A DNA stretch of 62,836 nt from Gemmatimonadota bacterium (GTDB lineage: Bacteria > Gemmatimonadota > Gemmatimonadetes > Longimicrobiales > Gaopeijiaceae). Positions 9,411 to 19,465 of the stretch are shown in pieces. Location: assembly GCA_007121775.1 (NCBI GenBank), contig SKJY01000149.1, forward strand, positions 1 to 62,836. Reading direction: 5' to 3'. Under the pieces are notes generated by a model. That model was given only the letters and a program-made list of their open reading frames with translations. It did not search any database and was not told the origin of the DNA. Within the stretch, counting starts at the first letter, position 1. Each line of letters begins with the position of its first letter. The position numbers and the translations under genes are program-made.

Positions 9411-9704
9411 ATGCTCGCTGAAGCTCTGGTCCTGAGCGCCATCCTCTTCGTCATCGGCACCCTCGGCGTCCTGGTGCGGCGGAACGCCATCATCATGTTC
9501 CTCTGTATCGAGTTGCAGCTCAACGCCGTCAACCTCTCCTTCGTCGCCCTCGCCCGGTATCTGGGGATCGAGGGACAGCTATACGTCTTCTTCGTGATGA
9601 CGGTGGCGGCGGCGGAGGCAGCGGTGGGCCTTGCCATCATCATCTCCATATTCCGCCACTACGAGTCGGTGAACGTGGAAAACTTCAACCTCCTGAAGTG
9701 GTGA
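9411..9704 (+). CDS. nuoK: NADH-quinone oxidoreductase subunit K
   Basis: NuoK is a three-helix membrane subunit of the proton-translocating arm. The two conserved membrane glutamates are visible in [13 protein letters not shown] and [11 protein letters not shown]. The 97-aa length is normal. I used the ATG at 9411; a longer in-frame reading begins inside nuoJ and adds a polar stretch not found in the family. Confidence 0.96.
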   Translation: MLAEALVLSAILFVIGTLGVLVRRNAIIMFLCIELQLNAVNLSFVALARYLGIEGQLYVFFVMTVAAAEAAVGLAIIISIFRHYESVNVENFNLLKW

Positions 9705-9708
9705 GCCC

Positions 9709-11853
9709 ATGAGCGCATCCACCTTGCCGACCGTGGTCGCCAGTGTGGCTCAAGGCACAGGGTCCGGGTTCGACCCGGTCCTTCCCGGGCTGATCCTCCT
9801 CCTCCCCCTGCTGGGCTTTGCCCTCAACGGAGCGCTGGCCCTGGTCTCCGGATCCCGGTCCGCCACTGCACTCCGGGAGGGAAGGGAAGAGGCCGGGCAC
9901 GACTCAGGCGGCCGCCCCCTGACCCATACGCTCCCCACCTGGATCGGCCCCGGGGTCATGCTGGCGGCCTTCCTCCTCACCCTCGTGAATTTCGTGGGGA
10001 TGCTGGGGGTTGAACTGGTCGAACCGGTGATCCGGAGCTACTGGACCTGGATGGCCACCGGCGCCCTGTCCATCGAGGCGGCCATCCAGCTGGATCAGCT
10101 CTCCCTCATCATGATGATGGTGATCACGGGGGTGGGCTTCCTGATCCATGTGTTCAGCGTGGGATACATGAAGGAGGATCCAGGTTACCCCCGGTACTTC
10201 GCCTACCTGAACCTCTTCGTCTTCTTCATGCTCATTCTGGTCATGGGGGCGAACTTCCCCATGATGTTCGTGGGGTGGGAAGGGGTGGGGCTCTGTTCCT
10301 ATCTCCTCATCGGGTTCTGGTTCCGGGACCGGGAGAAGGCCGACGCCGGGAAGAAGGCCTTCATCGTGAACCGGGTGGGGGACTTTGGCCTGCTCGTGGC
10401 CATGTTCATCCTCTTCGCCGTCTTCGGGACGCTGGACTACCAGGGGATCTTCGAGGCGGCTCCGGACACCCTGGTCTACGGCGGGGCCACCGTCACAGCG
10501 GTCACCCTGTTCCTCCTGCTGGGAGCGGCGGGGAAGAGCGCCCAGGTTCCACTCTATGTCTGGTTGCCGGACGCCATGGCGGGGCCTACACCGGTCTCGG
10601 CGCTCATCCACGCCGCTACCATGGTGACGGCTGGCGTCTACCTGGTGGCCCGCTCCTCGGTCCTCTTCGCCATGGCGCCGGTGGGCGCCGCGGCAGTGGC
10701 CACGGTGGGGGCGGTCACCGCCCTCTTCGCCGCCACCATCGCCCTCAAGCAGTACGACATCAAGAAGGTCCTGGCGTATTCCACCGTCTCCCAGTTGGGC
10801 TTCATGTTCATGGGGGTGGGTGTGGGAGCCTACGCGGCAGGGGTGTTCCACCTCATGACCCACGCCTTCTTCAAGGCCCTCCTCTTCCTGGGCGCGGGGG
10901 CAGTGATCCACAGCATGCACCATGCGCTCCACGCCACCCACAAGGATTGGGACGCCCAGGACATGCGGAATATGGGTGGGCTCCGGCGCTTCATGCCCGC
11001 GACCTGGATAACCATGTGGGTGGCCACCCTCGCCATCGCCGGGATCTGGCCATTCGCCGGGTTCTTCTCGAAGGATGAGATCATCTGGTATGTGGGGACC
11101 TCGGCCCCGGCGTCGGTCCTCTACACCGTGCTGTGGGGGATGGCCATCGCCACGGCCCTCCTCACCGCCTTCTACATGACCCGCATGATGGTCATGACCT
11201 TCCACGGCCCCAACCGGACCGGAGCGGACGAGGCGAAGCACCTCCACGAGGCGCCCCCGAACATGACGATTCCACTGGGAATCCTGGCGGTTCTCTCGGT
11301 CTTCGGGGGGTGGATCAACGTTCCTGGATCGGTGCGGGAATCCTTCTTCGGCGGATTCGGGTTCCTCCCGATGTCGGACTGGTTGGACCGGTGGCTCGAG
11401 CCACTCACGGCCACCGCTTACCAGATCCGGGTTGACCAGTTGGGGGCCTACGCCTCCACCTCGCCGGTGGGAGGTGGGCACGTCCTCTGGGGAGCCATCG
11501 CAACCGGCCTGGCCCTGGCCGTGGTCATCATCGGGGCCCGGGCAGTAGCGAGCCGGGAGATCCGTCCCGCGGTGGAATCGCCCGAGCCCACGGGCTTCGG
11601 AAAGGTCCTCCACGACAAGTGGTATGTGGACGAACTCTACGACCGAATCATCGTACGGCCCATCCAGGCCCTCTCTCGCGCCTGCTGGCGCTGGATCGAC
11701 CAGGTGATCATCGACGGCACCGTGAACGCGGTGGGGTCGGTGGCCCGGGGCTTCGGATGGTTCGGTTCTCTGGTGCAGACAGGCCAGATGAACACCTACG
11801 CCTTCATCCTGACGCTGGGCGCCTTGGTGATCCTCGGCGTCCTGATCCTCTGA
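9709..11853 (+). CDS. nuoL: NADH-quinone oxidoreductase subunit L (antiporter-like)
   Basis: NuoL (714 aa) is the distal proton-pumping subunit with a long lateral helix. The Mrp-antiporter signature is clear: FVGWEGVGLCSYLLIGFW with the key Glu, GKSAQVPLYVWLPDAM with the key Lys, and KKVLAYSTVSQLGFMF. A charged insert near residues 45-70 precedes the second helix. The C-terminal lateral-helix region around LHDKWYVDELYD is intact. The ATG lies four bases after nuoK. Confidence 0.97.
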   Translation: MSASTLPTVVASVAQGTGSGFDPVLPGLILLLPLLGFALNGALALVSGSRSATALREGREEAGHDSGGRPLTHTLPTWIGPGVMLAAFLLTLVNFVGMLGVELVEPVIRSYWTWMATGALSIEAAIQLDQLSLIMMMVITGVGFLIHVFSVGYMKEDPGYPRYFAYLNLFVFFMLILVMGANFPMMFVGWEGVGLCSYLLIGFWFRDREKADAGKKAFIVNRVGDFGLLVAMFILFAVFGTLDYQGIFEAAPDTLVYGGATVTAVTLFLLLGAAGKSAQVPLYVWLPDAMAGPTPVSALIHAATMVTAGVYLVARSSVLFAMAPVGAAAVATVGAVTALFAATIALKQYDIKKVLAYSTVSQLGFMFMGVGVGAYAAGVFHLMTHAFFKALLFLGAGAVIHSMHHALHATHKDWDAQDMRNMGGLRRFMPATWITMWVATLAIAGIWPFAGFFSKDEIIWYVGTSAPASVLYTVLWGMAIATALLTAFYMTRMMVMTFHGPNRTGADEAKHLHEAPPNMTIPLGILAVLSVFGGWINVPGSVRESFFGGFGFLPMSDWLDRWLEPLTATAYQIRVDQLGAYASTSPVGGGHVLWGAIATGLALAVVIIGARAVASREIRPAVESPEPTGFGKVLHDKWYVDELYDRIIVRPIQALSRACWRWIDQVIIDGTVNAVGSVARGFGWFGSLVQTGQMNTYAFILTLGALVILGVLIL

Positions 11854-11863
11854 GGCGGCGCAC

Positions 11864-13549
11864 ATGAGCGGAATCCTCCAAGCCTCTGCCTACGAGAGCT
11901 GGATCCTCCATGCCCTCATCTGGCTCCCTCTGGTGGGGATCCTGGGTGTCCTGGCATCATCCGAGGAGCGGGCGAAGGATGTAGCCTTCGCCTGGACCGC
12001 CGGACTTTTCGTCCTGAGCCTGGGGCTTCTCTGGAGCTTCGACCCGGCCGGGCCACTCTTCCAGCTCACCAGCGACGCGGCGTGGATCGAGCTCTGGGGG
12101 GTGGGCTACTCCCTGGGGATCGACGGGATCAGCCTCTTCATGATCCTGCTGACCACCTTCACCATGCCGGTGGCCATCCTGGGGGCATACCGGTACATCC
12201 GGGAGAAGCGGAGGGCGTTCTACAGCCTCATGCTCCTCCTGCAGACGGGGATCGTGGGGGTCTTCGCCTCTATGGACCTCTTCCTCTTCTACATCTTCTT
12301 CGAGCTCACCCTGGTCCCCATGTACTTCATCGTGGGCATCTGGGGTGGGGAACGGAGGATCTATGCGGCGGTGAAGTTCTTCCTCTACACCGCCCTGGGG
12401 TCGCTCCTCATGCTGGTGGGGATCCTCTATCTCTACGTGCAGGCCCGCGCCGGGGGGGCACCGCCGTCCTTCCATTACCTGGATCTCCTGGGCACCCCCC
12501 TGACCCTCGGCGAGCAGCTCTGGCTCTTTGCGGCCTTCGCCCTGGCCTTCGCAATCAAGGTGCCCCTCTTCCCGGTGCACACCTGGCTCCCCGATGCCCA
12601 TGTGGAGGCACCCACCCCGGGCTCGGTCGTGCTGGCGGCGGTGCTCCTGAAGCTGGGGGCCTACGGGTTCATCCGGTTCGTCCTTCCCCTATTCCCGGAC
12701 GCAGCCACCCACCCCACGGTGGTCATGGTCATGCTGATCCTGGGGGTGGTGGGAATCGTCTACGCCGCCTGGGTAGCGGCGGTGCAACCGGACGCCAAGA
12801 AGCTGGTGGCCTACACCTCGGTGGCCCACATGGGGTTCGTGGTGCTGGGGATCTTCGCCCTCACCCTCAACGGCCTTCAGGGCGGGCTCATCGTCATGAT
12901 CTCCCACGGAATCTCCACCGGGGCCCTCTTCCTCCTCCTGGGCATGCTCTACGAGCGACGGCACACCCGCCGGATCGAGGACTTCGGGGGCCTGGCCCGG
13001 GTAACGCCGCTCCTGGCCACTGCCTTCGTCATCACAGCGCTGGCCTCCATTGGTCTGCCGGGAACCAGCGGCTTCGTGGGAGAGTTCCTGGCCCTCCTGG
13101 GGACCTGGGAACGACACCCCATCATCGCCCTGGTAGGAACCACAGGCGTCATCTTCGCCGCCTACTACATGCTCCCCATGGTGCAGAAGATCCTCTTCAA
13201 TGAACTGGAGCGGGACGAGAACCGGACCATGCCGGACCTGAGCCGTCGTGAGATCACGGTGCTGGCGCCCCTGGTGCTCCTCATGGTGGTCCTGGGAGTC
13301 TTCCCGACTCCGGTTCTGGACCGAATGGAGCCGGGCGCACGGGCAATCGTAGAGTACGTGGAAGAGTCGACCAGGGAGGGGTCGCTCCTGGAAGCCGCGC
13401 GCACGGAAGCCGGGTCGCCGGGACGGCGCTTTGTGGACCACCCGGTATTCCCGGAATCCACCGGGCCGGTGGATCCCACCTTGAGCCTGCGGGATGGGGT
13501 CCAGGGATTCCCGATTCCGGGAGACCGCCGCCTCGGAGATGAGGGCTGA
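11864..13549 (+). CDS. nuoM: NADH-quinone oxidoreductase subunit M (antiporter-like)
   Basis: NuoM (561 aa) is the second antiporter-like pumping subunit. Key segments are FFELTLVPMYFIVGIWGG, AIKVPLFPVHTWLPDAHVEA and KKLVAYTSVAHMGFV. The last 70 residues, after PTPVLDRM, form a polar tail longer than usual, rich in Arg, Glu and Pro. It lies ten bases after nuoL and six before nuoN. Confidence 0.97.
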   Translation: MSGILQASAYESWILHALIWLPLVGILGVLASSEERAKDVAFAWTAGLFVLSLGLLWSFDPAGPLFQLTSDAAWIELWGVGYSLGIDGISLFMILLTTFTMPVAILGAYRYIREKRRAFYSLMLLLQTGIVGVFASMDLFLFYIFFELTLVPMYFIVGIWGGERRIYAAVKFFLYTALGSLLMLVGILYLYVQARAGGAPPSFHYLDLLGTPLTLGEQLWLFAAFALAFAIKVPLFPVHTWLPDAHVEAPTPGSVVLAAVLLKLGAYGFIRFVLPLFPDAATHPTVVMVMLILGVVGIVYAAWVAAVQPDAKKLVAYTSVAHMGFVVLGIFALTLNGLQGGLIVMISHGISTGALFLLLGMLYERRHTRRIEDFGGLARVTPLLATAFVITALASIGLPGTSGFVGEFLALLGTWERHPIIALVGTTGVIFAAYYMLPMVQKILFNELERDENRTMPDLSRREITVLAPLVLLMVVLGVFPTPVLDRMEPGARAIVEYVEESTREGSLLEAARTEAGSPGRRFVDHPVFPESTGPVDPTLSLRDGVQGFPIPGDRRLGDEG

Positions 13550-13555
13550 GCCGCC

Positions 13556-15061
13556 ATGACACTCGATTTCGCTTCCAACGCCGACTACCTCTGGGCCCTG
13601 CTCCCGGAGATCGTCCTCTCGGCCTGGGCCATGGTGGTTCTCCTGGCCGGCGTCCGACGCCCCCACGAGACCCCGGCGAGCCCCGAGGTCATGGCGTGGC
13701 TTTCCCTTGCCGGGATCGCCATAGCCGCCGGGGTGAACGGCTGGCTTTACGGAGTCACGTCCACCGATCCCACCGCCATGATCACGGTGGACGGATTCCG
13801 GCTCTTCGCCAACTGGATCTTCCTGCTTGGGGCGGCCCTCACCATCCTCATCGCGCCGCCCTACGTGGCCCGGCAGCGTCTTCAGGCGGGTGAGTTCTAC
13901 ACCCTCATCCTCCTGGGAACCGTGGGCATGATGTTCATGGGTGGAACCCAGAACCTCATCCTTCTATTCCTGGCGCTGGAGACCATGTCGGTGGCGGCGT
14001 ACGTGCTGACAGCGTACAACCGCCGCGATCGCCGTTCGGCGGAGGGAGGCCTCAAATACTTCCTCCTGGGATCCTTCTCCTCGGGCTTCCTCCTCTACGG
14101 GATCGCCCTGGTGTGGGGCGCCACCGGAAGCGTCCACCTCCCGGAGATCGGGGCCACGGTGGAGGCAGGGGCCGGATTCACGGGCCTTCTCCTGGCGGGG
14201 ATGGCCCTATTGCTCATCGGCTTCGCCTTCAAGGTAGCGGCCGTGCCCTTTCACATGTGGACCCCGGACGTCTATGAGGGGGCCCCCTCTCCGTCCACCG
14301 CCTTCATGGCGGCAGCGGTGAAGGCGGCATCCTTCATCGCCTTCGTTCGCGTCTTCATGGAGGCCTTCCCGGCTCTCTACGAATCGTGGTACCCTATCAT
14401 GTGGTGGCTGGCGGCCCTGACCATGGTGGTGGCCAACGTGGTGGCGCTGAGCCAGACCAATGTGAAGCGGATGCTGGCATACTCGTCCGTGGCTCACGGG
14501 GGGTATCTCCTGGTGGCGCTGGCGGCGGCCAACCAGATGGCCATGGCGGGCCTCCTCTTCTACCTCCTGGTGTACACCATCATGAATGTGGGCGCCTTCG
14601 GTGTGCTCATGGTGGTATCCAACTATGGGGAAGACCGCCTGCAGGTGGAGGACTATGCCGGCTTCGGGTGGACCCGCCCCCTCCTGGCGGTCCTCTTCAC
14701 CATCTTCCTCCTGTCGCTGGCTGGGTTTCCGGGGACAGGCGGCTTCATGGCGAAGATCTACCTCCTCCAAGGCGCCGTAGACAGCCACCTCTGGACGCTG
14801 GCCGTCCTCCTGGTCCTCACCACGGTGGTTTCCTACTACTATTATCTGCGGGTCGCGTGGTTCATGTGGATGAGGCCGGCCCCCGAGGGGCAGACGCCCG
14901 GTTCCTACTGGGCACCGCTGCCTCTGAGCCTGGCCCTCATCGCCGGTGCCGGGATCATCCTCTACCTGGGGATCTTCCCCAGCGGACTCCTGGATGGTGC
15001 CATGGCCGGTGCCGAGGGCTTGGGGCTGGTCCGGGACACCCTTCTGGGTCTGAACCCCTGA
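13556..15061 (+). CDS. nuoN: NADH-quinone oxidoreductase subunit N (antiporter-like)
   Basis: NuoN (501 aa) is the proximal antiporter-like subunit. It shows ALETMSVAAYVLTAY, FKVAAVPFHMWTPDVYEGAP and VKRMLAYSSVAHGGYLL, all family hallmarks carrying the conserved Glu and Lys residues. It ends the operon in the canonical order. No strong terminator is visible in the 51 bases before the next gene, so read-through into the phosphohexomutase gene is likely. Confidence 0.97.
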   Translation: MTLDFASNADYLWALLPEIVLSAWAMVVLLAGVRRPHETPASPEVMAWLSLAGIAIAAGVNGWLYGVTSTDPTAMITVDGFRLFANWIFLLGAALTILIAPPYVARQRLQAGEFYTLILLGTVGMMFMGGTQNLILLFLALETMSVAAYVLTAYNRRDRRSAEGGLKYFLLGSFSSGFLLYGIALVWGATGSVHLPEIGATVEAGAGFTGLLLAGMALLLIGFAFKVAAVPFHMWTPDVYEGAPSPSTAFMAAAVKAASFIAFVRVFMEAFPALYESWYPIMWWLAALTMVVANVVALSQTNVKRMLAYSSVAHGGYLLVALAAANQMAMAGLLFYLLVYTIMNVGAFGVLMVVSNYGEDRLQVEDYAGFGWTRPLLAVLFTIFLLSLAGFPGTGGFMAKIYLLQGAVDSHLWTLAVLLVLTTVVSYYYYLRVAWFMWMRPAPEGQTPGSYWAPLPLSLALIAGAGIILYLGIFPSGLLDGAMAGAEGLGLVRDTLLGLNP

Positions 15062-15112
15062 CCGGGCTTCCTTCATCATCGATGGACATCTTCCCGAACC
15101 TGCCGCTGTATT

Positions 15113-16507
15113 ATGCACATCGCCCCTGAAATCTTCCGTGAGTACGACATCCGGGGAATCGTGGACCGGGACCTGACCCCTGAGTTGGCCCGGGCCGTGG
15201 GTCGTGCGTACGGGACCCACATGAGGCGGGCCCTTCCGGGACCGGTGGGGGTCGAGCCCATGGAGTGGCGGGTGGTGGTGGGGATGGACAACCGTCCCAG
15301 CTCCCCGGGTCTCACCGACGCCCTGATGGAAGGGCTCATGGAGGCGGGCATCTCCGTCCTGGATCTTGGCATCGTCCCGACGCCCGTGGTGTGGTGGGCG
15401 GAGCACATGCTGGATGGGATCCATGGCGCCCTGCAGGTGACCGGATCCCACAATCCCTCCGACTGGAACGGGATCAAGATGACCCGGCAGACCCGATCCC
15501 TGCATGGGGCCGAGGTGCAGGCGCTCCGCCGCACCATCGAGGACGGGGCCTTCGAAGCGGGGGAGGGACGGCGGATCCCGACTCCGGTGCTGGACCGCTA
15601 CGTGAAGGACATGGTGGCACGCCTGGGCCCCATCGATCCGCTGAAGGTGGTGGTGGACTGCGGAAACGGGACGGGTTCCGTGGTGGCCCCAGAACTCCTG
15701 AAGGCGCTGGGGGTGGAGGTGATCCCCCTCTACTGCGAATCCGATGGGACCTTCCCGAACCACCACCCAGACCCCACCGTGGATGAGAATCTGGTGGATC
15801 TCATGGCGCGAGTCCGGGAGGAGGGGGCGGCCTTCGGGGTGGCCTTCGACGGGGACGCCGACCGAATCGGGGTGGTGGATGACCAGGGGCGCGTCATTCG
15901 CGCCGACCTTCTGCTCCTCCTCTTCGGACTGGACCTCCTGGAGCGGAGGGGACCTGATCAACTCCTCATCTTCGATGTGAAGTGCTCCCAGGTTCTGCCC
16001 GACGTATACGAGGAGGCAGGAGGACGCACCCTCATGTGGAAGACCGGCCACTCCCTCATGAAGGAGAAGATGCGGGAGACGGGTGCGCCCCTAGCGGGGG
16101 AGCTTTCGGGGCACATCTGCTTCGGGGCAGACGAGTATCTGGGGATGGATGATGCCCTCTTCTGCGCCGGCTGGTTGGCACGCATGGAGGCCGGGGCCCG
16201 CGAACCCCTCTCCGCCCGGATCGACCGCTTCCCCCGAACCGTCTCCACCCCGGAGATCCGCCTCGACGTGACCGAAACGCTGAAGCGGGAGGTGGTGGAA
16301 CGGGCCCTGGAACGGTTCTCCGGCAACCATGAGGTCATCACCGTGGACGGTGCCCGGATCCGCTTCCCGGACGGATGGGCGCTGATTCGGGCCTCCAACA
16401 CCCAGCCCGTTCTGGTTCTTCGTTTCGAAGCCGCAAGCGAAGAAGGTCTCCGGGAGATCCGGGGTGTGGTGGAGGGGTGGCTGGCGGAGCAGGGCGTCCA
16501 TGGCTGA
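15113..16507 (+). CDS. Phosphomannomutase/phosphoglucomutase family enzyme
   Basis: This 464-aa alpha-D-phosphohexomutase interconverts hexose 6- and 1-phosphates, supplying sugar nucleotides for LPS and glycan synthesis. All four family motifs are present: the active-site serine loop VTGSHNPSDWNG (near residue 110), the metal loop DGDADRIGVVD (near 243), the sugar loop GELSGHICF (near 330) and the phosphate loop RASNTQPVLVLRFEA near the C-terminus. GELSGH favours the PMM/PGM (AlgC/ManB) branch over phosphoglucosamine mutase, but specificity cannot be fixed. Its end overlaps the UPF0182 gene by 8 nt. It could feed the mannosyl-type glycan genes at 43.9-51.5 kb. Confidence 0.9.
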   Translation: MHIAPEIFREYDIRGIVDRDLTPELARAVGRAYGTHMRRALPGPVGVEPMEWRVVVGMDNRPSSPGLTDALMEGLMEAGISVLDLGIVPTPVVWWAEHMLDGIHGALQVTGSHNPSDWNGIKMTRQTRSLHGAEVQALRRTIEDGAFEAGEGRRIPTPVLDRYVKDMVARLGPIDPLKVVVDCGNGTGSVVAPELLKALGVEVIPLYCESDGTFPNHHPDPTVDENLVDLMARVREEGAAFGVAFDGDADRIGVVDDQGRVIRADLLLLLFGLDLLERRGPDQLLIFDVKCSQVLPDVYEEAGGRTLMWKTGHSLMKEKMRETGAPLAGELSGHICFGADEYLGMDDALFCAGWLARMEAGAREPLSARIDRFPRTVSTPEIRLDVTETLKREVVERALERFSGNHEVITVDGARIRFPDGWALIRASNTQPVLVLRFEAASEEGLREIRGVVEGWLAEQGVHG

Positions 16508-19307
16508 ACCCAAGCTCCTCCGTCTGCTGGGGGGGACGCGGGGCCGCATGATCCTCGGGGGCTTCCTGGCCCTTCTCTTCGCGCTCCTGTTCGTCCGGTG
16601 GGGGATTGCTCTCTACGTAGACCGCCTCTGGTTTCAGGCGGAGGCGGCCTCGGAGGTATTCTGGACCCGACTGGTCTGGGAGTGGGGTGGCCGCCTGGGA
16701 GCCGGCGTCCTCGTGGGCGTTCTCACCTGGGTCAATCTGGATCTGGTGCTCCGGACCTTCGGCGGGATCCAGATCCGTCGGCGGGTAGGCGACCTGGTGA
16801 TCCAGGAGCAGCTCCCCACCAGCTACCTCCGTTGGGGGATCGGGGCGCTCTCGGCGCTGGTGGCCCTCTGGTTTGCCGCCGCCATTCCCCAGGGAACGGG
16901 ACTCCGCTTCCTCCTCCTCCTGAACGCCCCCGCCTGGGGGATGGAAGAGCCCATCTTCGGGCGGGATCTGGGATACTACCTCTTCCTCCTTCCCGTCCTA
17001 CAGGGACTCCTCACCTTCGGGATCGTCACCACCGTCTTCCTGGCAGTGATGGTCATGGCGGGCTACTCGGCCACCGGAGCCATCGAGTGGGGGGGCGGAC
17101 GAATCCGGATTCAGGATCAGACCCGGGTCCATCTGGGGGTCCTGGCCTCCGTCTTCCTCTTCCTGCTGGCGGCGCGCTTCCACCTGACCCCCTATGGTCT
17201 TCTTCTGGACGGGAACTCCGCCGTCCAGGGGATCTTCGGATACGCCGATGAGAACGCGCGGATCCCGGCGTACCGATTCCTCACCTTCCTGGCCATGGCG
17301 GCCACGGCGGCCACCATCTGGTCCACGGTACAGCGCCGGCTCCTCCCGGCCGGCATCTCCCTGGCGGCGCTGGGGCTGGGGGCCATCCTGGCGGGGCAGC
17401 TCATTCCGTCGCTGGTTCAGCGCTTCCAGGTGGAGCCCAACGAACTGGCCCGGGAGCGGAGTTACATCGAGCACGCCGTGGCCTTCACCCGCGAGGGATT
17501 CGACCTCACCGGGATGGAGCGGGCGCTCCACCCCTACCAACCCCCCACCCGCCAGGACTGGGAGTTGGTGCCTGAGAGGCTGGAACGGCTCCCGGTGTGG
17601 ACCGATCGGACCCTCCTGGCCACCTTCCGCCAGATCGAGGCCCGCTTCGAGTACTACGACTTCCACCGGGTGGGCTTCAACCGATTCGAGGGGGCAGAGG
17701 GTGGACTCAAGCCGGTCGCCGTCTCGGTCCGGGAGATCGACCCCAACCGGATCCCCGACCCCAACTGGCAGAACCTCCACCTCCGGGAGCGTTTCATCTC
17801 CGGGCTCGGGGCCGTGGCCGGCGAGCTGAACCGGCAGGATGCCAATGGCCGCATGCCCATCTTCCTGGGGGGGATTCCCCCGGAGTTCCGGGAAGAGCTC
17901 AACCCTCCACCGGCCCTCCGCCTGACCCGCCCCCAGATCCACATCGGGAGCACACCGCAGCTCTACGCCGTCATCAACCCCACCGACGACTCCTTCCTGG
18001 CCCCCGACGGGAGCCGGGGAGAGCCTGGGGTGGATTTCCCCAGGGGGATCCTCATGGGATCCATCTTCCGGACGGCGCTCCTGGCATGGCACCTCAGGGA
18101 CCCGAACATCCTCTTCGCCGCTGAGGTGGAGCGGGACAGTCGCTTCGTCTTCCGCCGGGAGGCACGAGAGCGGGTGAATGCCCTGGCTCCCTTCCTCTTC
18201 CTCCCCGAGGAACCCTACCCGGTGGTGGTGGATGGGCGCGTGCTCTGGATCGTGGAGGGCTTCACGGTGAGCCGGACCTTCCCCCTCTCCACCGCCCACC
18301 CGGTGGACAACCGTCGTACGGCTCGGTACCTGAGAAACTCGGTGAAGATCACCGTGGACGCTGTCACCGGGCAGACCGACCTGTACGTTGCGGACCCGGA
18401 CGATCCACTCCTGCAGGCGTACCGGGGAGCGTTCCCCACCCTCTTCCGGGACATGGACGAGATGCCCCCCGAGGTGGCGGCGCATCTGCGGTATTCCACC
18501 CGCCTCCTGGACATCCAGGGTCGCGTCCTCCTCCAGTATCACCAGGCGGACCCGGCAGTCTTCCACGGTCAGCAGGAACGCTGGTCCATCGCCACCGAAC
18601 TGGCTTTTGACACTCGTCCGGTCCAGTACCGCCCCACCTACTCCTTCCTGACCCTGCCGGGGGAGGAGGAGGAGAGCTTCGTCCTCTCCACGGTCTTCGT
18701 CCCCCAGGGTCGGGAGAATCTTGCGGCCTTTCTGGCTGGACGGTGGGATCCGGATCGGGGTCCTGAACTCCTCCTCTGGGACGTCCCGGTGGAGAGCCAG
18801 GTGCGGGGTCCCCGCCAGATCGAGGCCCTCATCGAGCAGGACCCGGAGATCTCCCAGCAGTTCTCCCTCTGGCGTCAGGGAGGAAGCCAGGTCTGGACGG
18901 GCCACCTTCATCTGGTGCCGGTGGGGAACACCCTCATCTACATGGAGCCCATCTTCCTGGCCGCCGACGCCGACGCCATCCCGGAGATCCGCCGGTACGT
19001 GGTGAGCGACGGGCGCCGGGTGGTCATGGACCCCACCCTTCGGGGCGCCGTCGCCGGTCTCTCCCTGGGGCTCGAGGGGGTCGTGGACACGGCGCTCCTG
19101 GATCCGGCGGATCCGGAGCTCAGTGACCTGATCCCCGATGACGTCCTGGAGCGCATGAGCCAGGAGGGAGCCGCCGAGGCGCTTCGCCTCCTGGAGCGGG
19201 CCGAGGAGCGGCTTCGAGACGGAGACTGGGAGGGGTTCGGGCGGAGCCTCGAAGAGCTCCGTCAGATGCTCCGTCGACAGGCCGGGCCGGGGGGAGATTC
19301 GTCTTGA
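16500..19307 (+). CDS. UPF0182 family large membrane protein
   Basis: This 935-aa protein has about seven N-terminal membrane helices (residues 15-310) followed by a large, probably extracytoplasmic, domain. That is the architecture of UPF0182 (COG1615), known mainly from Actinobacteria and Cyanobacteria and of unknown function. The conserved polar region around PTRQDWELVPERL and the VDNRRTARYLRNSVKI segment fit the family. The C-terminus ends in a Glu/Arg/Leu-rich helical tail. I used the ATG at 16500, which overlaps the mutase stop; a reading starting 12 codons earlier lies wholly inside that gene. Normal length and uninterrupted. Confidence 0.88.
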   Translation: MAEPKLLRLLGGTRGRMILGGFLALLFALLFVRWGIALYVDRLWFQAEAASEVFWTRLVWEWGGRLGAGVLVGVLTWVNLDLVLRTFGGIQIRRRVGDLVIQEQLPTSYLRWGIGALSALVALWFAAAIPQGTGLRFLLLLNAPAWGMEEPIFGRDLGYYLFLLPVLQGLLTFGIVTTVFLAVMVMAGYSATGAIEWGGGRIRIQDQTRVHLGVLASVFLFLLAARFHLTPYGLLLDGNSAVQGIFGYADENARIPAYRFLTFLAMAATAATIWSTVQRRLLPAGISLAALGLGAILAGQLIPSLVQRFQVEPNELARERSYIEHAVAFTREGFDLTGMERALHPYQPPTRQDWELVPERLERLPVWTDRTLLATFRQIEARFEYYDFHRVGFNRFEGAEGGLKPVAVSVREIDPNRIPDPNWQNLHLRERFISGLGAVAGELNRQDANGRMPIFLGGIPPEFREELNPPPALRLTRPQIHIGSTPQLYAVINPTDDSFLAPDGSRGEPGVDFPRGILMGSIFRTALLAWHLRDPNILFAAEVERDSRFVFRREARERVNALAPFLFLPEEPYPVVVDGRVLWIVEGFTVSRTFPLSTAHPVDNRRTARYLRNSVKITVDAVTGQTDLYVADPDDPLLQAYRGAFPTLFRDMDEMPPEVAAHLRYSTRLLDIQGRVLLQYHQADPAVFHGQQERWSIATELAFDTRPVQYRPTYSFLTLPGEEEESFVLSTVFVPQGRENLAAFLAGRWDPDRGPELLLWDVPVESQVRGPRQIEALIEQDPEISQQFSLWRQGGSQVWTGHLHLVPVGNTLIYMEPIFLAADADAIPEIRRYVVSDGRRVVMDPTLRGAVAGLSLGLEGVVDTALLDPADPELSDLIPDDVLERMSQEGAAEALRLLERAEERLRDGDWEGFGRSLEELRQMLRRQAGPGGDSS

Positions 19308-19422
19308 TGCCCCCTGGAGCCGCCTCTAGCTTCAGCAGGTCGTGGCCCCCCGATCCGACCCGGGACCGCCACCATTCCCCGTCCACGCCGGCGCCGGGGC
19401 AGGAGGCTCCGGCGGAGCGGTC

Positions 19423-19450
19423 GTGACGGTACCTTTTACCATCATACCAT
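19423..19450 (+). promoter_or_regulatory. Candidate promoter of the sucCD operon
   Basis: GTGACG (19423-19428) and TACCAT (19445-19450) are separated by 16 nt, each matching four of six consensus positions. The predicted start lies about 10 nt before the sucC ATG region, leaving AGAGAGA as ribosome binding site. The rest of the 158-nt gap (19308-19465) is GC-rich with no recognisable gene. Confidence 0.35.
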
Positions 19451-19465
19451 CCACAGAGAGATCGC

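Noticed and set aside
9904-11865. A 653-residue open frame antisense to nuoL, and similar long antisense frames (for example 16998-18911)
   Set aside because: They lie wholly opposite clear genes and their composition (His/Glu/Gly/Arg-rich) is typical of antisense frames in GC-rich DNA.
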